Source: CAWDAQ01 sp963800325
Lineage (GTDB): Bacteria > Actinomycetota > Actinomycetes > Actinomycetales > Dermatophilaceae
Direction: 5' to 3'
DNA length: 64,000 nucleotides
Assembly: GCA_963800325.1 (NCBI GenBank)
Contig: CAWDAQ010000002.1
Location: forward strand, 186,001 to 250,000
Position 1 is the stretch's first letter. The number at the start of each line of letters is the position of its first letter. Below, in pieces: positions 52,711-62,274 of this stretch. The position numbers and the translations under genes were made by a program. The notes under the pieces are model-generated. The model was not told where the DNA came from and did no database searches. It saw only the letters and a list, made by a program, of their open reading frames with translations.

Positions 52711-54174
52711 TCAGCGGACCGGGACGAGCGCCTCCCGCGCGGACGCCTCCCGGGACGCGGCGGCCCGGCTGACGGCCTCCTCGTGCGCCGCGAGGGCGTC
52801 CCCCTGCTCGTGCCACCACGTCCGCCCCGACTCCGGGAGGGTGTCGATCGGGTCGTAGTAGACGTAGTCCCGGCTCAGGGCCGCCTCGTCGTCACCCTCG
52901 ATGGAGGTCCGGTAGTTCTTCCGCCAGAACGACATGCCCCGCTCGCGGTCGTAGTCCTCGGCCTGGTGGACCCAGCGCTTCCCGACGAACGGGACGTCGC
53001 AGACGATCCGCGGGGTCGCGAACCCGGGCAGGTAGCCCATGATCGCGTGCTGGAGGTGCTGGGCGTGGCCGAGCGAGACCCGCCAGTGCTCGCTGAACGG
53101 GATCATGTCGCACATGTAGAAGTAGTACGGCGTCACCATCGCCTCGTCCTGCAGGGCGAAGCACAGGTCGAGCAGCTGCTCGGGGGTGTCGTTGACCCCC
53201 CGCATGAGCACGCCCTGGTTGCGCACGTCGCGCACGCCCGCCTCGAGCATCGCCCGGGCGGCGTCGGCGACGAGGGGGGTGACCGAGCCGGCCGCGTTGA
53301 CATGGGTGTGGATCGCGAGCGACACCCCGCGCGCCCGGGCCTTCGCGGCCACCCGGGCGACGCCGGCGACGACGTCGTCCTGCAGCCAGTGCTGGGGCAG
53401 GCCCATGAGCGCCTTCGACGCGAGCCGGACGTCGCGGATGCTCTCGACCTCGAGGAGCCTGTCGAGGAAGCCCTCGAGGCTGCGCCACGGCATGTTCGCG
53501 ACGTCCCCGCCCGAGACGACGACGTCCCGGACCCCGGGCGTGCGCCGGAGGTAGTCGAGGATCGCCTCGTGCCGGTCGACCGGCTTGCCGCGCAGCTTGA
53601 GCTTGGCCACCTGCGGGGTCGAGTTGCCGACGAGGTCCATGCGGGTGCAGTGCCCGCAGTACTGCGGGCACGTCGGCAGCAGCTCGGCGAGCACCTTCGT
53701 CGGGTAGCGGTGCGTGAGCCCCTCGGCCACCCACATGTCGTGCTCGTGGAGGCTGTCGCGGGTCGCGTACGGGTGGGAGGGCCAGTCGGTGCGTCGGTCC
53801 GAGAACACCGGGAGCATGTACCGGCGCACCGGGTCGGCCCGGAACGCCGCGGTGTAGTCCGCGCCGGCCGAGGGCATCCGGCCCTGCGGCCAGCTCTGCT
53901 CGGAGACCATCGTGTTGAGCATCTGCGGCGGCAGCAGCATCGACATCGTCGCCCGCGCGGCCTGGTCGTGCTCGAGGTCGGCGTAGAAGTCGTCGGTGAG
54001 CAGGTCCCCCATGACCTCGCGCAGCTGGCGGACGTTCTTCACGCAGTGGGCGCGCTGCCACTGCGCGCTCGCCCACTCCGCCGACGTCACCTCGCGCCAG
54101 CCCGGCAGCCGCGTCCAGTCCGGCTCGACGAGCTCACGACGGCGGTACACGTACGGCTGCTCGATCGTCGTCAT
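52711..54174 (-). CDS. kamA: Lysine 2,3-aminomutase family radical SAM enzyme (KamA)
   Basis: A 487-residue radical-SAM/PLP enzyme that turns L-lysine into beta-lysine. CPQYCGHC is the 4Fe-4S CxxxCxxC motif. Residues matching the lysine-binding aspartates of clostridial KamA (YYFYMCDM; VCDVPFVGK) and the PLP lysine (VGKRW) are present. The usual SGGDPL reads SGGDVANMPW, marking an actinobacterial subgroup. Terminal extensions make it longer than clostridial KamA (about 416). TATCCT (minus strand, 54181-54186) is 6 nt before the ATG. Divergent from kdd. Confidence 0.9.
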   Translation of the reverse strand: MTTIEQPYVYRRRELVEPDWTRLPGWREVTSAEWASAQWQRAHCVKNVRQLREVMGDLLTDDFYADLEHDQAARATMSMLLPPQMLNTMVSEQSWPQGRMPSAGADYTAAFRADPVRRYMLPVFSDRRTDWPSHPYATRDSLHEHDMWVAEGLTHRYPTKVLAELLPTCPQYCGHCTRMDLVGNSTPQVAKLKLRGKPVDRHEAILDYLRRTPGVRDVVVSGGDVANMPWRSLEGFLDRLLEVESIRDVRLASKALMGLPQHWLQDDVVAGVARVAAKARARGVSLAIHTHVNAAGSVTPLVADAARAMLEAGVRDVRNQGVLMRGVNDTPEQLLDLCFALQDEAMVTPYYFYMCDMIPFSEHWRVSLGHAQHLQHAIMGYLPGFATPRIVCDVPFVGKRWVHQAEDYDRERGMSFWRKNYRTSIEGDDEAALSRDYVYYDPIDTLPESGRTWWHEQGDALAAHEEAVSRAAASREASAREALVPVR

Positions 54175-54235
54175 GGACCGAGGATACGCACATCCTCCCG
54201 TGCACTGCCGGACCGTGCCGCAGCATTTTGGTTCA
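54175..54235. promoter_or_regulatory. Divergent promoter region kamA-kdd
   Basis: The 61-bp gap holds TATCCT as the kamA -10 on the minus strand and CATTTT (54224-54229) as a weaker -10 six nt before the kdd ATG. Both would give leaderless messages. The TTTTGG patch is AT-rich for this genome. No clear dyad is seen. Confidence 0.5.
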
Positions 54236-55317
54236 ATGGCCTACATGCCTGAAAAATCTGCATCCTCTCCCGTGGGGCTCCACCGGGTGACCGACCCGGC
54301 CGGTGCGGCGCTGCCGCAGGCGGCCGCCCGGCTCGACGCCCGTCCGGAGATCTGGCCGGACGAGGTGCGGGTCGCGGTCGAGACGCTCAACCTCGACGCC
54401 GCGTCCTACCGCCAGCTCGCCGGCACCCACCGGCGGGCGGACGGCACGCTCGACGGGGAGGCGCTGCGCGCGAGCGTGCTCGAGATCATCGCGACCCGGG
54501 GGAAGATGCAGAACCCGGTGACCGGGTCCGGCGGCATGCTCATCGGCACCGTCGACGCGGTCGGCGAGCACAGCCCGCTGGGGCTGTCCGTCGGCGACCG
54601 GGTCGCGACCCTGGTCTCGCTCTCGCTCACCCCGCTGGCTGTCACCGACGGCCTCGCCCGGTGGGCGGGACGTCGGAGCGGGTCCCCGCCCGTGGCCACG
54701 CGATCCTGTTCGGCCGGTCGGTCGCCGCCCGACTGCCGGACGACCTCGACCCGGAGCTGTCCCTGATGGTCATGGACGTGTGCGGCGCCCCCGCACTCGT
54801 CGCCCGCGTGGTCCGCGAGCGGGCCGCCACCGGTCGCCCCACGTCCGTGCTCGTCCTCGGTGGCGCGGGCAAGTCCGGATCGCTCGCGCTCGCCGCGGCC
54901 GGAGACGCCGGCGCCGACCACCGCCGGGCCGTGGTCCGCGACGAGACCGAGCGGGAGGCCCTGCTCGGCGCCGGAGTCGCCGACGAGGTCGTCGTCGCGG
55001 ACGCGACCAGCCCGGTCGACCTGCCCGCCGCGGTCGAGTCCGTCGGCGGCCCGGCCGACGTCACGGTCGTCTGCGTCGACGTCCCCGGGTGCGAGCAGCC
55101 GGCGATCCTCGCGACCGCCCAGGGCGGGACCGTGGTGTTCTTCTCGATGGCGACGAGCTTCGCGGGCGCCGCGCTGGGCGCCGAGGGGCTCGCCGCCGAC
55201 GTCACGATGCTCGTCGGCAACGGCTACGTGCCCGGGCACGCCGAGTACGCCGTCGGGCTCCTCCGCGCCACCCCCGGGGTGCGGAGGATGTTCGAGGCCA
55301 GGCTCACGGGGCCGTAG
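54236..55317 (+). pseudogene. kdd: L-erythro-3,5-diaminohexanoate dehydrogenase (Kdd), frameshifted as read
   Basis: Kdd oxidises 3,5-diaminohexanoate to 3-keto-5-aminohexanoate with NAD(P). The N-terminal part (LHRVTDPAGAALPQAAARL; IIATRGKMQNPVTGSGGML) runs in one frame to DGLARW at 54664. The Rossmann half (SERVPARGHAILFGRSVAAR; VLVLGGAGKSGSLALAAAGD) continues in the -1 frame. One missing G in the run at 54663-54665 would join them into about 360 residues, close to the family length. All other motifs are intact, so recent loss or a sequencing error is more likely than old decay. Confidence 0.85.
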
Positions 55318-55390
55318 CGCACGGCCCCGGCCCAGCGCCAGCGGCGTCGGGCCCTCGCGGGCGGCGGGGCGGGTGTGCTGCGATGGGCGC

Positions 55391-57865
55391 ATGGGACCGG
55401 ACACCGGAGCGGGGCGGACGAGGACGGGGCAGGCGGCCGAGCCGGGAGGGACGCGGGGCGTGGACTACGCCGACGCCGACCTCGAGCTCGACCTGCGGTG
55501 GTGGGCCGCCGCGAACTACCTCACCGTCGGCCAGATCTACCTGCAGGACAACCCGCTGCTGCGCGAGCCGCTGCGGCTGGAGCACGTCAAGCCGCGGCTC
55601 CTCGGGCACTGGGGCACCAGCCCGGGTCTGTCGATGCTCTACGCCCTGCTCAACCGGGTGATCCGCGAGACCGACAGCGACTGGCTCTACGTGACCGGCC
55701 CCGGCCACGGCGGCCCCGCCCTCGTCGCCGCCGGCTACCTCGAGGGAACCTGCACCGAGGTCTACCCGGACGTCACCCGGGACGAGGCCGGGCTGCGCCG
55801 GCTGTTCCGCCGGTTCTCCACCCCGGGCGGCGTGCCCAGCCACGTCAGCGTCCAGACCCCCGGGAGCATCCACGAGGGCGGCGAGCTCGGCTACGCCCTC
55901 GTCCACGCCGCCGGCGCCGCCTTCGACAACCCCGACCTCACCGTCGCCTGCGTCGTCGGCGACGGCGAGGCCGAGACCGGGCCGCTCTCGGCGTCGTGGC
56001 GACTGCCGAGCTTCCTCAACCCGCGACGGGACGGCGCCGTCCTCCCGGTCCTCCACCTCAACGGGTACAAGATCTCCGGCCCCACGGTCCTCGGCCGCAC
56101 CGACGACGCCGAGGTCGAGGGCTACCTGCGCGCCCAGGGCTGGGACCCGGTGACCGTCGCCGGGGACGACCCGCGCGAGGTGTTCCCCGCCGTGCACGCC
56201 GCACTCCGGGACGCCCACGCCCGCATCCGGGCCATGCAGGACGACGCCCGCTCTCTGGGGCGGTCCGGTGCGAGCGAGCCGCGACGGTGGCGCTGGCCCG
56301 CCCTCGTGCTGCGGACCCCGAAGGGCTGGACCGGTCCCGCGGTCGTCGACGGCCGCGCCGTCGAGGGCACCAACCTCAGCCACCAGGTCCCGCTCGCGGG
56401 TCTCGCCGAGAACCCCGAGCACCTGCGCATGCTCGAGGAGTGGATGCGCTCCTACGCCCCCGAGACCCTGTTCGACGAGGCCGGCCGGCTCGTCCCCGAG
56501 CTGGCCGCCCTCGCCCCCGACGGTGACCGGCGGATGTCGGCGACGCCGTACGCCAACGGCGGCCGGCTGCGCGAGGAGCTGCCGCCGGTCGACCTCGGCC
56601 GCCACGAGGTCGAGGTGCCCGCCCGCGGCGCGACGTGGGCGGGCAACACCGCCCCGGTCGGCGGGCTCCTGCGCGACCTCTACGCCGCGACAGCCCGCGA
56701 GGACGGCGGCGGCAGCTTCCGGCTGTTCTGCCCCGACGAGACGGCGAGCAACCGGCTCCAGGCCGTGTTCGAGGTCACCGACCGGTGCTTCACGGGTCCG
56801 CTGGTCGACACCGACACCCAGCTGGGCCCGGACGGCCGGGTCATGGAGGTCCTCAGCGAACACCTCTGCGAGGGGTGGCTCGAGGGCTACCTCCTCACCG
56901 GCCGGCACGGGATGTTCGCGACCTACGAGGCCTTCGCGATGGTGTCCGCCTCCATGGCGGTCCAGCACGCCAAGTGGCTCCAGCACGCCGAGGACCTGCC
57001 CTGGCGGGCGTCGGTGTCCTCCCTGACGGTCCTGCTCACCTCGACCTGCTGGCGCAACGATCACAACGGCTTCTCCCACCAGGGCCCCGGCCTCATCGAC
57101 TCCCTGCTGCCGCTCGCGCCCGGGGTGATCCGGGTCTGGCTCCCGCCGGACGGCAACACCGCGCTCTCCGTGGCCGACCACTGCCTGCGCAGCACCGACC
57201 ACGTCAACCTCGTCGTCGTCGACAAGCAGGTCCACCTGCAGTACCTCACCCTCGAGGAGGCGGGGCGGCACGCCGCCGCCGGGGTCGGGGTGTGGGAGTG
57301 GGCGAGCACGTGCGGCCGGGACGAGGACCCCGACATCGTCCTCGCCTGCGCCGGGGACGTGCCCACCCAGGAGGCGCTCGCCGCGGTCGAGCTCGTCGCC
57401 GAGCACGTGCCCGAGCTGCGCGTGCGGTTCGTCAACGTCGTCGACCTCATGGCCCTGATCCCCGAGAACGACCACCCCCACGGGTTCTCCGACAGCCAGT
57501 TCGACGACATCTTCACCGCCGACCGGCACGTCGTGTTCGCCTTCCACGGCTACCCCCGGGCCGTCCACGAGCTCGTCCACGGCCGGAGCACCCCCGGTCG
57601 GTTCCACGTCCGGGGGTTCAACGAGCAGGGCACGACGACCACACCGTTCGACATGGTCGTCCTCAACCGGATGAGCCGGTACCACCTCGCGATCGAGATG
57701 CTCCGGCGGTCGGGGACGCGCCGGCCCGGGTGGGAGCGGCTGCGCGAGCACTGCGAGGCACGCCTGGCCGAGCACGCCCGGTACATCCGCGAGCACCTCG
57801 CCGACCTGCCCGACGTCGCCTCGTGGACCTGGCGCGGGCTGCCGGGCACCCGGCGGGCGAGGTGA
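55391..57865 (+). CDS. xfp: Xylulose-5-phosphate/fructose-6-phosphate phosphoketolase
   Basis: An 824-residue ThDP enzyme that splits xylulose-5-P (or fructose-6-P) with phosphate into acetyl-phosphate and a shorter sugar phosphate. NYLTVGQIYLQDNPLLREPL, HWGTSPGLSMLYALLNRVI, GPGHGGPALVAAGYLEG and CVVGDGEAETGPLSASW (ThDP motif) are all present. SCWRNDHNGFSHQGPG-like sequence marks the second domain. Its stop overlaps ackA by 4 bp, so acetyl-phosphate is passed to ATP formation. Confidence 0.96.
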   Translation: MGPDTGAGRTRTGQAAEPGGTRGVDYADADLELDLRWWAAANYLTVGQIYLQDNPLLREPLRLEHVKPRLLGHWGTSPGLSMLYALLNRVIRETDSDWLYVTGPGHGGPALVAAGYLEGTCTEVYPDVTRDEAGLRRLFRRFSTPGGVPSHVSVQTPGSIHEGGELGYALVHAAGAAFDNPDLTVACVVGDGEAETGPLSASWRLPSFLNPRRDGAVLPVLHLNGYKISGPTVLGRTDDAEVEGYLRAQGWDPVTVAGDDPREVFPAVHAALRDAHARIRAMQDDARSLGRSGASEPRRWRWPALVLRTPKGWTGPAVVDGRAVEGTNLSHQVPLAGLAENPEHLRMLEEWMRSYAPETLFDEAGRLVPELAALAPDGDRRMSATPYANGGRLREELPPVDLGRHEVEVPARGATWAGNTAPVGGLLRDLYAATAREDGGGSFRLFCPDETASNRLQAVFEVTDRCFTGPLVDTDTQLGPDGRVMEVLSEHLCEGWLEGYLLTGRHGMFATYEAFAMVSASMAVQHAKWLQHAEDLPWRASVSSLTVLLTSTCWRNDHNGFSHQGPGLIDSLLPLAPGVIRVWLPPDGNTALSVADHCLRSTDHVNLVVVDKQVHLQYLTLEEAGRHAAAGVGVWEWASTCGRDEDPDIVLACAGDVPTQEALAAVELVAEHVPELRVRFVNVVDLMALIPENDHPHGFSDSQFDDIFTADRHVVFAFHGYPRAVHELVHGRSTPGRFHVRGFNEQGTTTTPFDMVVLNRMSRYHLAIEMLRRSGTRRPGWERLREHCEARLAEHARYIREHLADLPDVASWTWRGLPGTRRAR

Positions 57866-59118
57866 GCGCCCCCCGGGTGCTCGTCCTCAACGTCGGCTCG
57901 TCCTCGGTGCGCTACCGGCTGCTCGAGCCGGCCGGCGGCGAGACGCTCGCCGCCGGCCACGTCGAGCACATCGGCTCACCCGCCGCCCGGCACACCCACC
58001 GGGTCGGCGACGTCGACCATGACGTCGACCACGACGTCGAGCCGGACGCGGGCACGCCCGGCCCGGGGGAGCGGGGGCTCGCCGACCACGACGCCGCGCT
58101 CGCCGCCGCCCTCGGCGCGTTCGAGCGCCTCGGGCCGCGGCTCGACGACGCCGGTCTCGCCGCGGTCGGGCACCGCGTCGTCCACGGCGGAACGCGGTTC
58201 ACCGGACCCGTCCTCGTCGACGACGACGTCGTCGCCGCCATCGCCGCGCTCGCGCCCCTGGCGCCACTGCACAACCCGTTCAACGTCGCCGGCATCGAGA
58301 CCGCGCGGCGGGCCTTCCCCGGCCTGCCGCAGGTCGCGGTCTTCGACACGGCCTTCCACCACACGCTGCCCGCCGAGGCCCTGACCTACGCCGTGCCCCA
58401 GGCCTGGCGCGCGCAGCACGGCGTGCGCCGGTACGGGTTCCACGGCAGCTCCTACGCGCACGTCACCCGCCGGGCAGCCACCCGGCTCGGCCGGCACCTC
58501 GCCGACCTCGGGCTCGTCGTGCTCCACCTCGGCAACGGCGCCAGCGCGTGCGCGGTGCAGGGCGGGGCGAGCATCGACACCTCCATGGGGTTCTCGCCCC
58601 TCGAGGGACTCGTCATGGGCACCCGGTCCGGGGACGTCGACCCGGCCCTGGGTGCCTACCTCGACCGGGTCGCCGGCATCCACCCCCACGACTACGACGC
58701 GGCGCTCAACCACGCCAGCGGGCTCAAGGGACTCAGCGGGCACGCCGACCTGCGCGACCTGCTCGCCGCACGGGAGGCGGGCGACGAGGACGCCGCGCTC
58801 GCGTTCGACGTCATGGTCCACCGGCTGCGCAAGTACGTCGGCGGCTACGCCGTCCTCCTCGACCGGTTCGACGGCCTCGTGTTCACGGGCGGGATCGGCG
58901 AGCACAGCCCCCAGGTGCGGTCCGCGCTCGTGCGCGGCCTGCACGGCCTCGGCCTCGAGCTCGACGAGCCGGCGAACGCGGCCGGCCCCCCGGAGCGCCG
59001 GGTCACGACGCCGCGCAGCAGGGTGCCGGCGTGGGTGGTCCCGACGAACGAGGAGCTCGAGATCGCCCGCGCGTGTCTGACCTTGCTGGACCGCGCCGGG
59101 GGCGCCCCGCGCGTCTAG
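57862..59118 (+). CDS. ackA: Acetate kinase
   Basis: A 418-residue ASKHA kinase that makes acetate and ATP from acetyl-phosphate. VLVLNVGSSSVRYRL is the first phosphate loop, VGHRVVHGGTRFTGPV and GFHGSSYAHVTRRAA the substrate motifs, LHLGNGASACAVQGGASIDT the second loop, and FTGGIGEHSPQVRSAL the adenosine motif. A short His/Asp/Pro-rich insert follows residue 45. GTG 57862 overlaps the xfp stop. Confidence 0.96.
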   Translation: MSAPRVLVLNVGSSSVRYRLLEPAGGETLAAGHVEHIGSPAARHTHRVGDVDHDVDHDVEPDAGTPGPGERGLADHDAALAAALGAFERLGPRLDDAGLAAVGHRVVHGGTRFTGPVLVDDDVVAAIAALAPLAPLHNPFNVAGIETARRAFPGLPQVAVFDTAFHHTLPAEALTYAVPQAWRAQHGVRRYGFHGSSYAHVTRRAATRLGRHLADLGLVVLHLGNGASACAVQGGASIDTSMGFSPLEGLVMGTRSGDVDPALGAYLDRVAGIHPHDYDAALNHASGLKGLSGHADLRDLLAAREAGDEDAALAFDVMVHRLRKYVGGYAVLLDRFDGLVFTGGIGEHSPQVRSALVRGLHGLGLELDEPANAAGPPERRVTTPRSRVPAWVVPTNEELEIARACLTLLDRAGGAPRV

Positions 59119-59127
59119 GGTGCGACG

Positions 59128-60672
59128 GTGACCACCCTCTACCGTCGCTGCACCGTCCACGGCCATCCCGGCGCCGGGGCCCTGCTCGTCGACGGCCCCG
59201 CCGTCGCGTGGGTCGGTCCGGACGCCGAGGCCGACGGCCTCCGGGACGCCGGCGCGGTGGTCGACCTCGGCGGCTCCCTCGTGACCCCGGCCTTCGTCGA
59301 CGCCCACGCCCACCTCTCCCAGACCGGTGCGGGCCTGCGGGGCGTCGAGCTCGCCGCGGCGGTGTCCGCCGAGGACGCGCTGCTGCGGATCGAGGCCGCG
59401 GCCCGGGGCGGCGGCGGTCGCCCGCTCTACGGCGCGAGCTGGGACGAGGAGTCCTGGCCCGGGTCCCGGGTCATGACCGCGGCCGAGCTGGACCGGGCGA
59501 GCGGCGACGGCGTCGTGTACTGCCTCCGCGTCGACGGCCACTCCGCGGTCGTCTCGACGAGGCTCGCGACGATGAGCGGCGCCGACCGGCTTCCCGGCTG
59601 GCACGGCGCGGGCCGGGTCACCCGGGAGGCCCACGACGCGGCCCGCGAGGCCTTCACCGGGCTGGTCACCCCGGCGCAGCGCACCGAGGACATCGAGCTC
59701 GCGCTCCGGTCGGCCGCCGCCGCCGGGATCGGGACGGTCCACGAGAACGGCGGCCCGCACGTCAGCTCCGCCGAGGACCTCGACCGCGCCCTGGCCGCCG
59801 GACGGCGCCCCGACCTGCCGGACGTCGTCGGGTACTGGGGCGAGCTCGTCGAGGACCCCGAGCGCGCGCTCGAGCTCGCGACCTTCCACTGCGTGGGCGG
59901 CCTCGCCGGCGACCTCAACGTCGACGGCTCGGTCGGGTCGCGCACCGCGCACCTGCGGCAGCCGTACGCCGACGCCCCCGACAGCCGCGGGAACGCCTAC
60001 CTCGACGCCGACCGGGTCCGCGACCACGTCGCCGCCTGCGCGCGGGCCCGGCTGCAGTCGGGCTTCCACGTCATCGGGGACGCCGCCGCCGCCGCCGTCG
60101 TCGAGGGCGTGGTCGCCGCGGCCCGGGCCGTCGGCGCCGACGCGGTGCGCCACGCCGGGGTGCGCCTGGAGCACCTCGAGATGGTCGACGCCGCCGGACT
60201 GCGGCGGCTCGGCGCCCTCGGCGTCGTCGCGAGCGTCCAGCCGGCGTTCGACGCCGCCTGGGGCGGCCCGGGGGGCATGTACGCCACCCGGCTCGGGGAG
60301 GCCCGGGCCGCCGCGATGAACCCCTACGCGACGATGCGCCGCAGCGGGCTCGTGCTCGCCCTGGGCTCGGACTCCCCGGTCACCCCGTTCGCGCCCTGGG
60401 AGGCGGTGCGGGCCTGCCTGACCCACCACGACCCCGACGAGCGGCTCGACGTGGCCGACGCCGTCGCCGCCCACACCGCGGGCGGGTGCGCCGCCGCGGG
60501 GGACCGGGCCGGCGGCCGGATCGCCGTCGGCGGGCCCGCGACCCTCGCCGTGTGGGACGTCGGGGAGCCCGCCGCGCTGGAGGGCGACCTGCCGGTGCTC
60601 GCCGGCGGGGCACCCGCGCCGGAGTGCACCCGCACGATCGTGCGGGGCGTGACGGTGCACCCCGTGCCCTGA
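59128..60672 (+). CDS. Amidohydrolase family protein (YtcJ-like)
   Basis: A 514-residue metal-dependent hydrolase. VTPAFVDAHAHLSQTG supplies two metal histidines, SGFHVIGDAAAAAVVEGVVA and VRLEHLEMVDAAGLRRLG further ligands, and LVLALGSDSPVTPFAPWEAV the catalytic aspartate. The C-terminal part closes the composite beta-sandwich. The substrate is unknown; an N-acyl amide is plausible. TAGGGT at 59116-59121, overlapping the ackA stop, gives a leaderless GTG start. Confidence 0.9.
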   Translation: MTTLYRRCTVHGHPGAGALLVDGPAVAWVGPDAEADGLRDAGAVVDLGGSLVTPAFVDAHAHLSQTGAGLRGVELAAAVSAEDALLRIEAAARGGGGRPLYGASWDEESWPGSRVMTAAELDRASGDGVVYCLRVDGHSAVVSTRLATMSGADRLPGWHGAGRVTREAHDAAREAFTGLVTPAQRTEDIELALRSAAAAGIGTVHENGGPHVSSAEDLDRALAAGRRPDLPDVVGYWGELVEDPERALELATFHCVGGLAGDLNVDGSVGSRTAHLRQPYADAPDSRGNAYLDADRVRDHVAACARARLQSGFHVIGDAAAAAVVEGVVAAARAVGADAVRHAGVRLEHLEMVDAAGLRRLGALGVVASVQPAFDAAWGGPGGMYATRLGEARAAAMNPYATMRRSGLVLALGSDSPVTPFAPWEAVRACLTHHDPDERLDVADAVAAHTAGGCAAAGDRAGGRIAVGGPATLAVWDVGEPAALEGDLPVLAGGAPAPECTRTIVRGVTVHPVP

Positions 60673-60689
60673 GGGAGGACACTGAGCGC

Positions 60690-62135
60690 GTGGCGACCCA
60701 CCCACGCGCGCCCGGACCAGCGCCGGATGAGGACTGGCGCGCCCTCGACGAGGCGGCCGCCGCGGCACGCGCGTGGCTCTCGGGCCGCCGCGACCGGCCG
60801 GTGCCCGCGCGGGTCACCGCCGAGGAGGTCGCCGGGGCGCTCGGCGGGCCCGTGCCCGAGGGACCGAGCGACCCGGCCGACGTCGTCGACGCGCTCGCCG
60901 TCGCCGCCGAGCCCGGGCTGACGACGATGAACGGCGGCAGCTTCTTCGGGTTCGTCATCGGTGGCACCCACCCGGCCGCGCTCGGCGCCGACTGGCTCGT
61001 CTCCACCTGGGACCAGAACAGCGCGCTGCGCACCGTCACCCCCGCCGTCGCCGCCGTCGAGGACGTCGCCGCCCGGTGGGTCCTCGACCTGCTCGACCTG
61101 CCTCGGGGCGCCGCGCTCGGGTTCACCACCGGCGCGACCACCGCCAACCTCACCTGCCTCGCCGCGGCCCGCGACGCCGTCCTCGAACGCCACGGCTGGG
61201 ACGTCTCGCGGCGCGGGCTCGCCGGCGGGCCCGCGGTTCGGGTCCTCGTCGGCGAGGAGAGCCACACCAGCGTCCAGCTCGCGCTGCGGGTCCTCGGCCT
61301 CGGCGCCCCGGAGCGGGTCCCGGCCGACGCCGCCGGCCGCATCCGCGCCGACGCGCTCGCCGAGGCGCTGGACGCCCCGCCCGACGGAGCCCCCTCGACC
61401 CGCCCCACCGTCGTCGTGCTCCAGGCCGGGAACATCCACTCCGGGGCGTTCGACCCGGTCGCGGAGGCGGTCGAGGTCGCCCACCGCCACGGCGCGTGGG
61501 CCCACGTCGACGGGGCCTTCGGCCTGTTCGCCCGCGCCGTGCCCGCGCTGTCCCACCTCGTCACGGGCATCGACCGTGCCGACTCGTGGGCCACCGACGC
61601 CCACAAGACCCTCAACGTCCCCTACGACTGCGGCATCGCCGTCGTCGCCGACCCCACGGTCCTGCGGCGCGCCATGGGCGCCCCGGCGGAGTACCTCGTC
61701 GCGGACGACGCGGGGGACCCCTACGAGCGGGTGCCCGAGATCTCCCGCCGGGCCCGCGGGGTCCCGGTCTGGGCGGTCCTGCGTAGCCTGGGACGCTCCG
61801 GCGTCGCCGACCTCGTCGAGGGCTTCTGCCGCCACGCCACCGACTTCGCCGCCGGCCTGTCCGCGATGCCCGGGGTCGAGGTGCTCAACGAGGTCGTGTT
61901 CACCCAGGTCTGTGCCTCCTTCGGCAGCGACGAGCGCACCCGCGGCGTCGTGTCCGGCGTCCTTGCCGACGGCGCGACGTGGATGACCGGGTCGCGCTGG
62001 CACGACCGGGAGGTGCTGCGGGTGTCGGTGTGCGACCGGGCGACGACGAGTGCGCACGTGGACGCGGCGCTCGACGCCGTCCGCCGGGTCCTCGCCGGGA
62101 TGCCCGCGGGCGACGGGCCCCTCGGGCCGCAGTGA
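60690..62135 (+). CDS. PLP-dependent group II decarboxylase family protein
   Basis: A 481-residue fold-type I PLP enzyme. TTGATTANLTCLAAARD binds phosphate, VGEESHTSVQLALRVLGL stacks on the ring, NIHSGAFDPVAEAVEVAHRH and WAHVDGAFGLFARA hold the aspartate, and ATDAHKTLNVPYDCG the Schiff-base lysine. It resembles aromatic/glutamate decarboxylase relatives often annotated as aspartate aminotransferase-like decarboxylases. The substrate is not readable; a role with lysine-derived amines is speculative. The start is a GTG 18 bp after the amidohydrolase. Confidence 0.9.
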   Translation: MATHPRAPGPAPDEDWRALDEAAAAARAWLSGRRDRPVPARVTAEEVAGALGGPVPEGPSDPADVVDALAVAAEPGLTTMNGGSFFGFVIGGTHPAALGADWLVSTWDQNSALRTVTPAVAAVEDVAARWVLDLLDLPRGAALGFTTGATTANLTCLAAARDAVLERHGWDVSRRGLAGGPAVRVLVGEESHTSVQLALRVLGLGAPERVPADAAGRIRADALAEALDAPPDGAPSTRPTVVVLQAGNIHSGAFDPVAEAVEVAHRHGAWAHVDGAFGLFARAVPALSHLVTGIDRADSWATDAHKTLNVPYDCGIAVVADPTVLRRAMGAPAEYLVADDAGDPYERVPEISRRARGVPVWAVLRSLGRSGVADLVEGFCRHATDFAAGLSAMPGVEVLNEVVFTQVCASFGSDERTRGVVSGVLADGATWMTGSRWHDREVLRVSVCDRATTSAHVDAALDAVRRVLAGMPAGDGPLGPQ

Positions 62136-62274
62136 GCCAGCCGCCTCGAAGAGGTCGCCGGGCGGCGTACATCCTGCATCGCAGCGCCGCATCCGCCGGA
62201 TCATCTGCGGTGCGCACGCCGACGTGCCGGAACATCGTCGGCGCCCGGGCGTCCGTCGTTGGTAGTGTCACGGT

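Noticed and set aside
54660..54670. Programmed -1 frameshift in kdd
   Set aside because: The G-run context is not a classical slippery heptamer, and no downstream hairpin or upstream SD-like stimulator is evident; a missing base is simpler.
55304..57796. 830-codon minus-strand frame opposite xfp
   Set aside because: Shadow of a clearly coding gene; composition is typical of the antisense third-position frame.
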